Position numbers and translations under genes: made by a program | The notes under the pieces: model-generated | The model's database searches: none | What the model was told of the DNA's origin: nothing | Seen by the model: the letters and a program-made list of their open reading frames with translations, nothing else | In this document: positions 43,544-51,102 of the stretch, in pieces | Layout of the letters: each line of letters starts with the position of its first letter | Position numbering within the stretch: position 1 is the first letter of the stretch | Assembly (NCBI GenBank): GCA_963801105.1 | Contig: CAWDDH010000003.1 | Coordinates: forward strand, 124,001 to 188,000 | From: JAENVU01 sp963801105 | Lineage (GTDB): Bacteria; Actinomycetota; Acidimicrobiia; IMCC26256; JAENVU01 | Length of the DNA stretch: 64,000 nt | Direction of reading: 5' to 3'

Positions 43544-44221
43544 ATGATGGATCCACTCGACAACCCGGTCTGGCACGCGCTGACCGGGCCGCAGGCCAAG
43601 GTAGCCGAGGGCACGGCGCGCGCCCGGCGGTACGACCCCGCGTTCTCGGTGTTCGCCGCGCTTGCCGACGAGCCCGACGCCGCGGCCTGGGACGATCTCG
43701 CGGCGCTCGTCGGACCGGGCGAGACCGCGCTGCTCGTGCCCGACCGGCGCCCGCCCACCGGATGGACGGTGCTCGGCACCGTCGCCGTCCATCAGATGGT
43801 CGGCCGCGGCGCGCCGGCGCCTGAGCCCCCTCGCGGCTTCGTCGAGCTCACCGCCGCGGATCACGCCGACATGCGCACTCTCGTCACCGCCACCGAACCG
43901 GGGCCGTGGTGCACCCGCACGGCCGAGCTCGGCGCGTTCGTCGGGATCCGCGACCACGGGCGCCTCGTGGCGATGGCGGGGCAACGGATGCAGCTCGAGG
44001 GCGCGTGCGAGGTCAGCGCGGTCTGCACCGATCCCGAGCACCGCGGGCGCGGCCTGGCGTCGGCGCTCACCATGATCCTCGCGGCGCGCATCCGCGCGAG
44101 CGGCCGCACCCCGCTGCTGCACGTCATGGTGGAGAACACGAGCGCGGTACGCGCCTACGAGCGGGCCGGGTTCGCCGTCCGCGCCACGCTCCGTCCGGGC
44201 GCCTACCAGGCACCGGCCTGA
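43544..44221 (+). CDS. GNAT-family N-acetyltransferase
   Basis: The 225-aa product has an N-terminal domain rich in Pro/Ala that lacks clear motifs (residues 1-90). A GNAT domain follows, with GAFVGIRDHGRLVAMAG, the CoA-binding motif A VCTDPEHRGRGLASALT, and NTSAVRAYERAGF for motif B. The FR47-like pattern fits small-molecule or peptide acetylation. Start ATG 43544 or the immediately following ATG 43547 cannot be distinguished. Confidence 0.85.
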   Translation: MMDPLDNPVWHALTGPQAKVAEGTARARRYDPAFSVFAALADEPDAAAWDDLAALVGPGETALLVPDRRPPTGWTVLGTVAVHQMVGRGAPAPEPPRGFVELTAADHADMRTLVTATEPGPWCTRTAELGAFVGIRDHGRLVAMAGQRMQLEGACEVSAVCTDPEHRGRGLASALTMILAARIRASGRTPLLHVMVENTSAVRAYERAGFAVRATLRPGAYQAPA

Positions 44222-44247
44222 CCGGAGCGACTCGTCGGCGGGTGGCC

Positions 44248-44253
44248 TAGCGT
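44248..44253 (+). promoter_or_regulatory. -10 element TAGCGT of metallo-hydrolase gene
   Basis: TAGCGT ends 6 nt before ATG 44260 with no Shine-Dalgarno. Confidence 0.42.
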
Positions 44254-44259
44254 GCGCGA

Positions 44260-45135
44260 ATGACCACCGGGACCCAGCGCTGGCAGATCGGGGCCGCCAC
44301 GATCACGAGCGTCGTCGAGGACGAGGTCGAGCACATCCCGCCCGAGTTCTTCTTCCCCGACGCGACCGCGGCCGCGGTCGCGCGTCACGAGTGGTGCGTC
44401 CCGGACTTCGCGGATGCCGACGGCAACGTCGGGCTCCGGGTCCAGGCACTCGTCGTCGAGGTCGGCTCGCGTTGCGTGCTGGTGGACCCGTGCGTCGGGA
44501 ACTTCAAGGAGCTGGGCTCGCCGTTCTGGAACAACCAGGAGTGGCCGTTCATGGAGCGCTTCGCCGAGGCGGGGTTCACCCCCGAGCGCGTCGACACCGT
44601 CCTGCACACCCACGTGCACCCCGACCACGTCGGATGGGACACGCGGCCCGAGGACGGCGCCTGGGTGCCGACCTTCACCAACGCCCGTCACCTCTACACG
44701 CCGGCGGAGCTGCAGTTCGCGCGGGACACGGCCGACCAGGAGATGATGCGGTACGCGTTCCGCGACTCGATCACGCCCATCCTCGACGCGGGACTCGCCG
44801 ACGAGATCGCCCCCGACGCCGACCTCGGCGACGGCCTGACGCTCGAATCGACTCCGGGCCACACGCCCGGGCACGTGTCGCTGTGGATCGAGTCCGAGCG
44901 GCAGCAGGCACTCGTCACCGGCGACTTCCTCCACCACCAGGTGCAGTGCGCGGAGCCCGACTGGGCCGAGATCGGCGACGCGGACGCCGAGGAGGCCCGG
45001 TCGACCCGGCACCGGATGCTCGCCCGCGCCGCCGAGACCGGAGTCCTCTTCATCGGGACCCACTTCCCCGCCGCCCCGGCCGGGCACGTGATCGCCGAGG
45101 GCACCGCCTGGCGCTTCGTCGCGGTGCCCGGCTGA
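44260..45135 (+). CDS. Metallo-beta-lactamase-fold hydrolase
   Basis: The 291-aa protein has the zinc motif HTHVHPDH (H118, H120, D122, H123), a further His in TPGHTPGHVSLW, the bridging Asp in VTGDFLHH and a final His in FIGTHFPAAPAGH. This is a complete dinuclear metal site as in lactonases and thioester hydrolases. The region before the motif (WNNQEWPFMERF) resembles quorum-quenching lactonase-like proteins, but the substrate is open. Confidence 0.9.
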   Translation: MTTGTQRWQIGAATITSVVEDEVEHIPPEFFFPDATAAAVARHEWCVPDFADADGNVGLRVQALVVEVGSRCVLVDPCVGNFKELGSPFWNNQEWPFMERFAEAGFTPERVDTVLHTHVHPDHVGWDTRPEDGAWVPTFTNARHLYTPAELQFARDTADQEMMRYAFRDSITPILDAGLADEIAPDADLGDGLTLESTPGHTPGHVSLWIESERQQALVTGDFLHHQVQCAEPDWAEIGDADAEEARSTRHRMLARAAETGVLFIGTHFPAAPAGHVIAEGTAWRFVAVPG

Positions 45136-45169
45136 TCCGACGCGCCGCGGGACCGAACATCTGTTCGCC

Positions 45170-45175
45170 TAGACT
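45170..45175 (+). promoter_or_regulatory. -10 element TAGACT of AlkB-like gene
   Basis: TAGACT ends 8 nt before GTG 45184 with no Shine-Dalgarno. Confidence 0.42.
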
Positions 45176-45183
45176 CGGACGGC

Positions 45184-45867
45184 GTGACGGTCACGATCCA
45201 TCAGCCGACCCTGCTCGGCGTCGCCGATCCCGGTGCCGCCCCGACACCCCGCTGGGAGCGCATCACTCTCGACGAGCACTCGTGGATCGACGTGGCGCGC
45301 GAGTGGTGGCTCGGCGCGGACCTCCTCGCCGCGGCCCTGATCGACGCCGTGCCCTGGCACCAGGGCCGGCGCCGGATGTGGGACCGCGTCCTCGACGATC
45401 CCCGCCTGTCGCACTGGTGCCGTCCGGAGGAGGCCGTTCAACCCGCGCTGGGCACGATGCAGCGCGCGCTCGAGCAGCACTACGAGCGTCGCCTGCGCCC
45501 GCCCGGGCTGAACTACTACCGGACCGGTCGGGACAGCGTGGCGTGGCACGCCGACCGAGAGCTGCGGGACCTCGACGACACCCTCGTCGCGATCGTGACC
45601 CTCGGCAGCCGGCGCCCGTTCCTCGTGCGTCCGAAGGGTGGCGGTCGCTCGATCGACCTCGCCCCCGCGTCCGGTGACCTGCTCGTGATGGGCGGCGCGA
45701 CGCAGCGAGGATGGGAGCACGCGGTCCCGAAGACGGCGCACTGCGGCCCCCGGGTGAGTGCATCCTGGCGCTGGACCAGCGGGCACGCGCCGATCCGTGG
45801 TGGAATCCACCCGTGGCTCGCAACGTCCTCGGCACCGAGCTCGTCCCGTGCAGTCTCGACCCGCTGA
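45184..45867 (+). CDS. AlkB-like alpha-ketoglutarate-dependent DNA repair dioxygenase
   Basis: The 227-aa product has HxD H122/D124 (VAWHADRE), distal H179 (GWEHAVPK) and the 2-oxoglutarate Arg R190 (GPRVSASWRW), with LNYYRTGRDSVAWH typical of the AlkB nucleotide lid. It should reverse N-alkyl base damage in DNA or RNA. After residue 197 a tail of about 30 residues runs over the start of the DUF2237 gene, overlapping it by 55 nt. The tail is longer than usual for the family. The start is GTG, leaderless. Confidence 0.87.
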   Translation: MTVTIHQPTLLGVADPGAAPTPRWERITLDEHSWIDVAREWWLGADLLAAALIDAVPWHQGRRRMWDRVLDDPRLSHWCRPEEAVQPALGTMQRALEQHYERRLRPPGLNYYRTGRDSVAWHADRELRDLDDTLVAIVTLGSRRPFLVRPKGGGRSIDLAPASGDLLVMGGATQRGWEHAVPKTAHCGPRVSASWRWTSGHAPIRGGIHPWLATSSAPSSSRAVSTR

Positions 45868-46178
45868 CCGGCTTCTACCGCAACGGCTGCTGCGACACCG
45901 GCTCGGAAGACGTCGGTGTGCACGCGGTGTGCGTGGTGATGACCGCGGAGTTCCTCGAGTTCTCCGCGTCGGTGGGAAACGACCTGTCGACGCCGATGCG
46001 GGGGCACGGCTTCGCCGGGCTCCGGCCCGGCGACCAGTGGTGTCTCTGCGCGGACCGGTGGGTCCAGGCGTTCGACGCCGGCGTCGCGCCGCAGGTCGTG
46101 CTCCGGGCGACGCACGCCTGCGTGCTCGAGTGGGCGACGCTCGAGGAGCTGCGCGCCCACGCCGTGGACCACCCGTGA
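45813..46178 (+). CDS. DUF2237 family protein
   Basis: The 121-aa product starts VARNVLGTELVPCS and has the DUF2237 pattern: LDPLTGFYRNGCCDTG, VCVVMTAEFLEFSASVGNDLSTP, FAGLRPGDQWCLCADRWVQAF and APQVVLRATHA. The family is widespread and uncharacterised; its paired Cys (GCC, WCLC) could bind metal. GTG 45813 fits the family N-terminus exactly, which forces the 55-nt overlap with the AlkB gene. Confidence 0.87.
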   Translation: MARNVLGTELVPCSLDPLTGFYRNGCCDTGSEDVGVHAVCVVMTAEFLEFSASVGNDLSTPMRGHGFAGLRPGDQWCLCADRWVQAFDAGVAPQVVLRATHACVLEWATLEELRAHAVDHP

Positions 46179-46231
46179 TCCGGAGCCGGCGGCCCCGGTA
46201 GCGTGCGGAGAGCCACGAGTCGGGAGCACCG

Positions 46232-47443
46232 ATGACCGAGACGACCGCCGCGTACGATCTCTACGACCCCGACGGCTACGTCGCCGGGCCGCCGCACGAG
46301 GTCTTCACCCGGCTCCGCAAGGAGCAGCCGGTCACGTGGCAGGACATGCCCGACGGCACCGGGTACTGGGCGGTGCTGCGCCATGCGGACGTCGTGCACG
46401 TCGCGCGGGAGCCGGTGCTCTTCTCGGCGGCGACCGGCGGCGTCGTGCTCGAGGACCTGCCGCCCGAGAGCCTCGCGATGATGCAGGACATGCTGTTGGC
46501 GATGGACCCGCCGCGTCACCTCGCGTACCGGCGCAGCGCGTCGCCCCACTTCGCGCCGCGCGTGATGGCCCGCCTCGAGAACCGCATCCGGGAGATCTGC
46601 CGCGACATCTTCGATACGACGGGTTCGGGCACCGTCGACTTCGTACACGACGTGTGCGCCAAGCTCCCGTCCCAGGTCGTCGGCGAGCTCATGGGCATTC
46701 CCCGCGAGGACTGGCCGCGGATCCATCAGTGGTCCGAGATGAACTCCGGTGGCCAGGACCCCGACATCGCGGCCGCGTACGCGGCGGACGCCGCGATGGG
46801 CGCCACGGTCGACATGGCCATGTACGCGATCGAGCTCGCCGGCCGACGGCGCGCCGAGCCGGCCGACGACCTCACGACGCTCATGCTGGCGGTCGAGGTC
46901 GACGGCCAGGCCATGACCGACGGGCAGTTCGGCAGCTTCTTCGTGCAGCTCGTCACCGCCGGGAACGACACCACGCGCACGATGCTGTCGTCGGGCCTCC
47001 TCGCGCTGCTCCAGCACCCCGACCAGCTCGCGCAGCTGCGTGCCGACCCTTCACTGCTCCCCGACGCGCTCGAGGAGATCCTGCGCTGGGCCAACCCGCT
47101 CCACTACTTCCGCCGCACCGCCACCGCGGACACGCGTCTCGGCCGTGCGTCGATTCGGGCCGGTGACAAGGTCGCGATGATGTACACCTCGGCCAACCGC
47201 GACGAGGCGGTCTTCGTCCGGCCCCAGGAGTTCGACATCCACCGGAACCCGAACCCGCATCTCTCGTTCGGCACCGGCGAGCACTTCTGCCTCGGCATTC
47301 ACCTCGCGCGTCTCGAGGGCCGCGTGTTCTTCGAGGAGCTGTTCGCCCGCTATCCCGAGATCGCGCTCGCGGGCGAGCCGCGTCGCCAGCGGTCGAACCT
47401 CAACAACGCGTTGAAGGAGCTCCCGGTCACGCTGACGGCTTGA
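46232..47443 (+). CDS. Cytochrome P450
   Basis: The 403-aa protein has the P450 signature: the I-helix oxygen-binding TAGNDTT, ExxR in EILRW, and the heme loop HLSFGTGEHFCLG with the thiolate Cys at C353. The I-helix and PRHLAYRRSASPHF in the C-helix resemble actinobacterial CYP125/CYP142-type sterol or fatty-acid hydroxylases, though that is only a hint. A TAGCGT -10 at 46199 and GGGAG before the ATG indicate a leadered transcript. No ferredoxin gene is adjacent. Confidence 0.93.
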   Translation: MTETTAAYDLYDPDGYVAGPPHEVFTRLRKEQPVTWQDMPDGTGYWAVLRHADVVHVAREPVLFSAATGGVVLEDLPPESLAMMQDMLLAMDPPRHLAYRRSASPHFAPRVMARLENRIREICRDIFDTTGSGTVDFVHDVCAKLPSQVVGELMGIPREDWPRIHQWSEMNSGGQDPDIAAAYAADAAMGATVDMAMYAIELAGRRRAEPADDLTTLMLAVEVDGQAMTDGQFGSFFVQLVTAGNDTTRTMLSSGLLALLQHPDQLAQLRADPSLLPDALEEILRWANPLHYFRRTATADTRLGRASIRAGDKVAMMYTSANRDEAVFVRPQEFDIHRNPNPHLSFGTGEHFCLGIHLARLEGRVFFEELFARYPEIALAGEPRRQRSNLNNALKELPVTLTA

Positions 47444-47458
47444 CCGCCGGTGGCAGGA

Positions 47459-48292
47459 TCAGGTCTGGGACACCACCAGGCCGACCAACCCGACCGTGAC
47501 GATCGCTGCCGACACGAGCCGACGGCCACCGAGCCGCTCGTGCAGCACCAGCCAACCGAGCCCGGCGCCGAGGACGACCGACGACTCGCGCAACGTGGCG
47601 ACGTAGCCGACGGGAGCGAAGCGCACGGCGACGAGCACGAGCGAGTAGGCGGTCGCGAGGAGGACTCCCGAGACGAGGTGGCGGGGCCACGAGTGGCGGA
47701 CCGACGCGACGAACGCCCGACCACGACCGGCCAACGTGCCGACGATCGACAACGCCACCGCACTCCCCGCCGTCAGCACGATCCCGTAGGCGAAGCCGTT
47801 GTCGGTATGGCGAGCGCCCGCGGTGTCGATCACCGTGTAGGTGCCGATCAGCACGGCCGTCAGGAGCGCGTAGACCACCTCCGCCCGCGGCGTGTGCGGC
47901 CGGATCAAGGAAGCCAGCCCGACGGTCACGACCAGCAGAGCGAGCCAACCGGCGAGCCCGAGCCCGTCGCCGAGGGCCAGGGCCCCGAGCAGCGCGGCCG
48001 TGAGCGCGCCGCCGCCGCGCGCCAGCGGGTACGCGAGCGAGAAGTCGCCGTGCTGATAGGCGGAGACGAGCGCCCACACGTACACGACGTGCACGACGGA
48101 CGAGACCAGGAGATACGGCACCGCCGCGGCCGCGGGCACTCCGGTGAACACGAGCACCGGCAGCAGCACGACCCCCCCGAACGCGAACTGCCCCCAGGCC
48201 GCGAGATCGCGGTCGTCCGCGGTCTTGATGAGCAGGTTCCACGCGGCGTGCATCCCCGCCGCACCGAGCGCGAGGACGGTGGCCAGCACCAT
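47459..48292 (-). CDS. EamA/DMT-family transporter
   Basis: The 277-aa protein has about ten hydrophobic helices in two EamA halves. The N-terminal part starts GMHAAWNLLIKTADDRD; the second half has APVGYVATLRESSVVLGAGLGWLVLHERLG, a typical EamA closing motif. These drug/metabolite transporters export or exchange small metabolites. ATG 48292 has GAGAGGTG upstream. It converges on the P450 gene by a 15-nt gap and is divergent from the phosphotransferase gene. Confidence 0.85.
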   Translation of the reverse strand: MVLATVLALGAAGMHAAWNLLIKTADDRDLAAWGQFAFGGVVLLPVLVFTGVPAAAAVPYLLVSSVVHVVYVWALVSAYQHGDFSLAYPLARGGGALTAALLGALALGDGLGLAGWLALLVVTVGLASLIRPHTPRAEVVYALLTAVLIGTYTVIDTAGARHTDNGFAYGIVLTAGSAVALSIVGTLAGRGRAFVASVRHSWPRHLVSGVLLATAYSLVLVAVRFAPVGYVATLRESSVVLGAGLGWLVLHERLGGRRLVSAAIVTVGLVGLVVSQT

Positions 48293-48391
48293 TCGGTTGG
48301 CACCTCTCGTCACCGGCCGGACACCGGATGTTGACCGGTCCGTCGCCCGGCGAGCAATCTCGGCGAGCCCACCACCGACCCTGAGGGACCC

Positions 48392-49474
48392 ATGGACATC
48401 GACCCCGACACCATGACGACGCCGTGGCGGCGCGATCCGGCCGAGACCGCGCCGGCGCTCGCTCGCTGGGTCGAGCACACGCTGGGCAAGGGTGTGACGA
48501 TCACCGATGTCGGCGAGCCCGGCAACGGCATGTCGAGCGAGACGGCACTCTTCACCGCGGTCCACCCCGACGGTCGCACCGAGCGCCTGGTCGCGCGGCT
48601 CGCGCCACTCCCGGACGTCTTCCCGGTCTTCCAGACCTACGACCTCTCGCTCCAGCAGGGCTGCATGGACCTCGTCCGCGTCCGGACGAAGGCACCCGCC
48701 CCGGTGTGCCGCTGGCTCGAGACCGATCCCGCGTGGCTGGGCACGTCGTTCCTGGTCATGGACCGCGTCGACGGCGAAGCCCCCGCCGACGTCCCGCCGT
48801 ACGTGTTCGGCGGCTGGGTGATGGACGCGACGCCCGAGCAGCGCGAGCAGCTGGTGCGGACGTCGGTCGAGGTCCTCGCCGAGGTCCACACGATCGACCC
48901 CGACAACGCCGACCTCACGTTCGTCGCGACCCCCGCCGCCGACGGATCAGCGATGACCGCGCAGCTCGACGCACAGCGCGAGTACTACGAGTGGGCGCGC
49001 GAGGGTGTCCGGTACCCACTCATCGAGCGGACCTTCGCCTGGCTCGACTCCCACCGACCGGCCGAGCGACCCGCGGTCCTCAACTGGGGCGACAGCCGCA
49101 TCGGCAACATGCTCTACCGCGACTTCACACCGGTCGCCGTCCTCGACTGGGAGATGGCCACCGTCGGACCGCGCGAGGTCGACGTCGCCTGGATGGTGTT
49201 CCTGCACCGGTTCTTCCAGGACCTCGCCGAGCGCTTCGAGATGCCCGGCATCCCCGGCTTCATGGCGGCCGACGATGTCTGCGACACGTACGCGGCGCTC
49301 ACCGGCTACGAGCCGGTCGAGCTGGGTTGGTACGAGGTGTTCGGCGCACTGCGCTTCGCGATCGTGTCGGTCCGCACGAGCACCCGGGGCATCGCCTACG
49401 GCCAGATGGAGGCACCGGCGGACCCGGACGATCTCATCATGTTCCGGACACTGCTCGACGGCATGATCTCCTGA
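48392..49474 (+). CDS. APH-fold phosphotransferase family protein
   Basis: The 360-aa protein has the aminoglycoside-phosphotransferase/ACAD10-like fold: WVEHTLGKGVTITDV, FLVMDRVDGEAP, the catalytic-loop region VLNWGDSRIGNMLY and the metal Asp of VAVLDWEMATVGPREVDVAW. The usual HGD of the Brenner loop reads WGD here, as in other actinobacterial members I recall. Relatives act on acyl-CoA-linked hydroxy groups or small alcohols. GAGGGACCC precedes the start. A phosphoryl acceptor cannot be named. Confidence 0.83.
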   Translation: MDIDPDTMTTPWRRDPAETAPALARWVEHTLGKGVTITDVGEPGNGMSSETALFTAVHPDGRTERLVARLAPLPDVFPVFQTYDLSLQQGCMDLVRVRTKAPAPVCRWLETDPAWLGTSFLVMDRVDGEAPADVPPYVFGGWVMDATPEQREQLVRTSVEVLAEVHTIDPDNADLTFVATPAADGSAMTAQLDAQREYYEWAREGVRYPLIERTFAWLDSHRPAERPAVLNWGDSRIGNMLYRDFTPVAVLDWEMATVGPREVDVAWMVFLHRFFQDLAERFEMPGIPGFMAADDVCDTYAALTGYEPVELGWYEVFGALRFAIVSVRTSTRGIAYGQMEAPADPDDLIMFRTLLDGMIS

Positions 49475-49536
49475 CCCGGGCGGGCGATCGGCGACGGACC
49501 TAGAGTCCCGCGCCGCAGCGCGAGAAGGAGACAACG

Positions 49537-50100
49537 ATGACCACCGAAGGGCTCGAGCAGGCGTTCGCCACGACGCGCGCGGTCGTTGCGCAGGTCACAC
49601 CGGATCAGTACGACGCGGTCACGCCCTGCGAGTCGTGGGACGTGCGGGCGCTGATCAACCACATCGTGGGCGGCAGCTACTTCTTCGGCACCTCGATGTC
49701 CGCCGGAACGGCGCCCGACAGCGCCGGGGAGACCGACTTCACCCAGGGTGACGTCCTCGCAGCGTACGACGGCGGCATCAAGCTGTCACTCGACGCGTTC
49801 GGCGCCCCCGGCGCACTCGAGAAGATGGTCGTCCTGCCCTTCGGCACCTTCCCGGGCAGTGCGTTCCTCGGCCTGGCGATGACCGACACGCTCACGCACG
49901 GCTGGGACCTCGCACGCGCCATCGGTCAGGACACCGATCTCGCCCCGGAGCTCGCCGCCGAGCTGCTGGTGGGAGCCAAGGCATCGATCGCACCCGAGAT
50001 CCGCGGCCAGGAGCCGGCACCGTTCGGACCGGAACAGCAGGCCGCGAGCGGTGCGACCAATGCCGACCGGCTCGCGGCGTTCCTCGGGCGTCGCGTCTGA
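49537..50100 (+). CDS. TIGR03086-type DinB/MDMPI-fold metal-binding protein
   Basis: The 187-aa protein matches the TIGR03086 family, a DinB-like four-helix bundle related to mycothiol-dependent maleylpyruvate isomerase: CESWDVRALINHIVGG with the first metal His, then LTHGWDLARAIGQDTDL with the second. Enzymes with this fold use Zn and low-molecular-weight thiols such as mycothiol; activity in this subfamily is unproven. A GAAGGAGA ribosome site precedes the ATG, and a TAGAGT -10 lies about 30 nt upstream. Confidence 0.87.
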   Translation: MTTEGLEQAFATTRAVVAQVTPDQYDAVTPCESWDVRALINHIVGGSYFFGTSMSAGTAPDSAGETDFTQGDVLAAYDGGIKLSLDAFGAPGALEKMVVLPFGTFPGSAFLGLAMTDTLTHGWDLARAIGQDTDLAPELAAELLVGAKASIAPEIRGQEPAPFGPEQQAASGATNADRLAAFLGRRV

Positions 50101-50101
50101 T

Positions 50102-51091
50102 GTGATCGACGTACCGACCGTCGACCTCGCGAGGTGTGGCGACCCGGACGACCTGAACGCGCTCACCGCGGTGGCGCGCGAGGTCGACCGCGCGTGCCGG
50201 GACGTCGGCTTCTTCTCGGTCATCGGCCACGGCATCGATCCGGCCCTCCCCGCGCGCCTCGCCGCGCTGGGGCTCGAGTTCTTCGCACGGCCCGACGCGG
50301 AGAAGGACGCCGTCGCGATGCGACGAGGCGGCACCGCCTGGCGAGGCTGGTTCCCGCTCCATGGCGAGCTCACCTCCGGCACCCCGGACCACAAGGAGGG
50401 CTACTACTTCGGACGCGAACTGGGACCGACCGACGGTCGCGTCCGGAACGAGCTCCCGCTCCACGGGCCCAACCTGTTCCCGCGCGAGCCCGAGGCGCTC
50501 GGACCGACGGTGCTCGCGTACCTGGACGCACTCGAAGCGCTCGGGCACCGGCTCACGCGCGTCGTCTCGGTGGCGCTGGGCCTCGCACCCGACGCGCTGG
50601 ACACGCGCTGGTTCCGCGACCCGGTGATCCTGCTCAGGCTCTTCCGCTATCCACCGCCCGCACCCGGAGCCCCGGAGCGTGGAGTGGGCGAGCACACCGA
50701 CTACGGGTTCCTGACCCTGCTGTGGCAGGACCAGTCGGGCGGACTCGAGGTCCGGACCGACGACGGCTGGCAGGAGGTCGTGCCGCGTCCCGACGGCTTC
50801 GTCTGCAACCTCGGCGACATGCTCGAGCGGTTGACCGGCGGGCGCTACCGCTCGACCGCGCACCGCGTACGGTCACCCCGCGAGGGTGATCGGATCGCGA
50901 TCCCCTTCTTCTTCGACCCGGACTGGGATGCGCGCGTCGACACGCTGCTCCCGGCCGCGGGGGCGCGAGCGGCGCGCTGGGACGATCTCGACCCGCACGC
51001 GTTCTCGGGGACCTACGGCGAGTACCTGCTCACCAAGGTCGGACGCGTGTTCCCCGACCTGCGCGACGCCGTGATCCCCGGCGCCGACTGA
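50102..51091 (+). CDS. Isopenicillin-N-synthase-like 2OG-Fe(II) oxygenase
   Basis: The 329-aa protein has the DIOX_N part (VPTVDLARC, RDVGFFSVIGHGID) and the 2OG-Fe domain with H198/D200 (GEHTDYGFLTLLWQD), H254 (YRSTAHRV) and the Arg near SPREGDRIAIPFF. KEGYYFGREL is typical of gibberellin/ethylene-forming type relatives. Possible substrates include small hydroxylated acids or peptides. GTG 50102 begins one base after the previous stop, so translation may be coupled. Confidence 0.88.
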   Translation: MIDVPTVDLARCGDPDDLNALTAVAREVDRACRDVGFFSVIGHGIDPALPARLAALGLEFFARPDAEKDAVAMRRGGTAWRGWFPLHGELTSGTPDHKEGYYFGRELGPTDGRVRNELPLHGPNLFPREPEALGPTVLAYLDALEALGHRLTRVVSVALGLAPDALDTRWFRDPVILLRLFRYPPPAPGAPERGVGEHTDYGFLTLLWQDQSGGLEVRTDDGWQEVVPRPDGFVCNLGDMLERLTGGRYRSTAHRVRSPREGDRIAIPFFFDPDWDARVDTLLPAAGARAARWDDLDPHAFSGTYGEYLLTKVGRVFPDLRDAVIPGAD

Positions 51092-51102
51092 TCCGGACCG
51101 GA

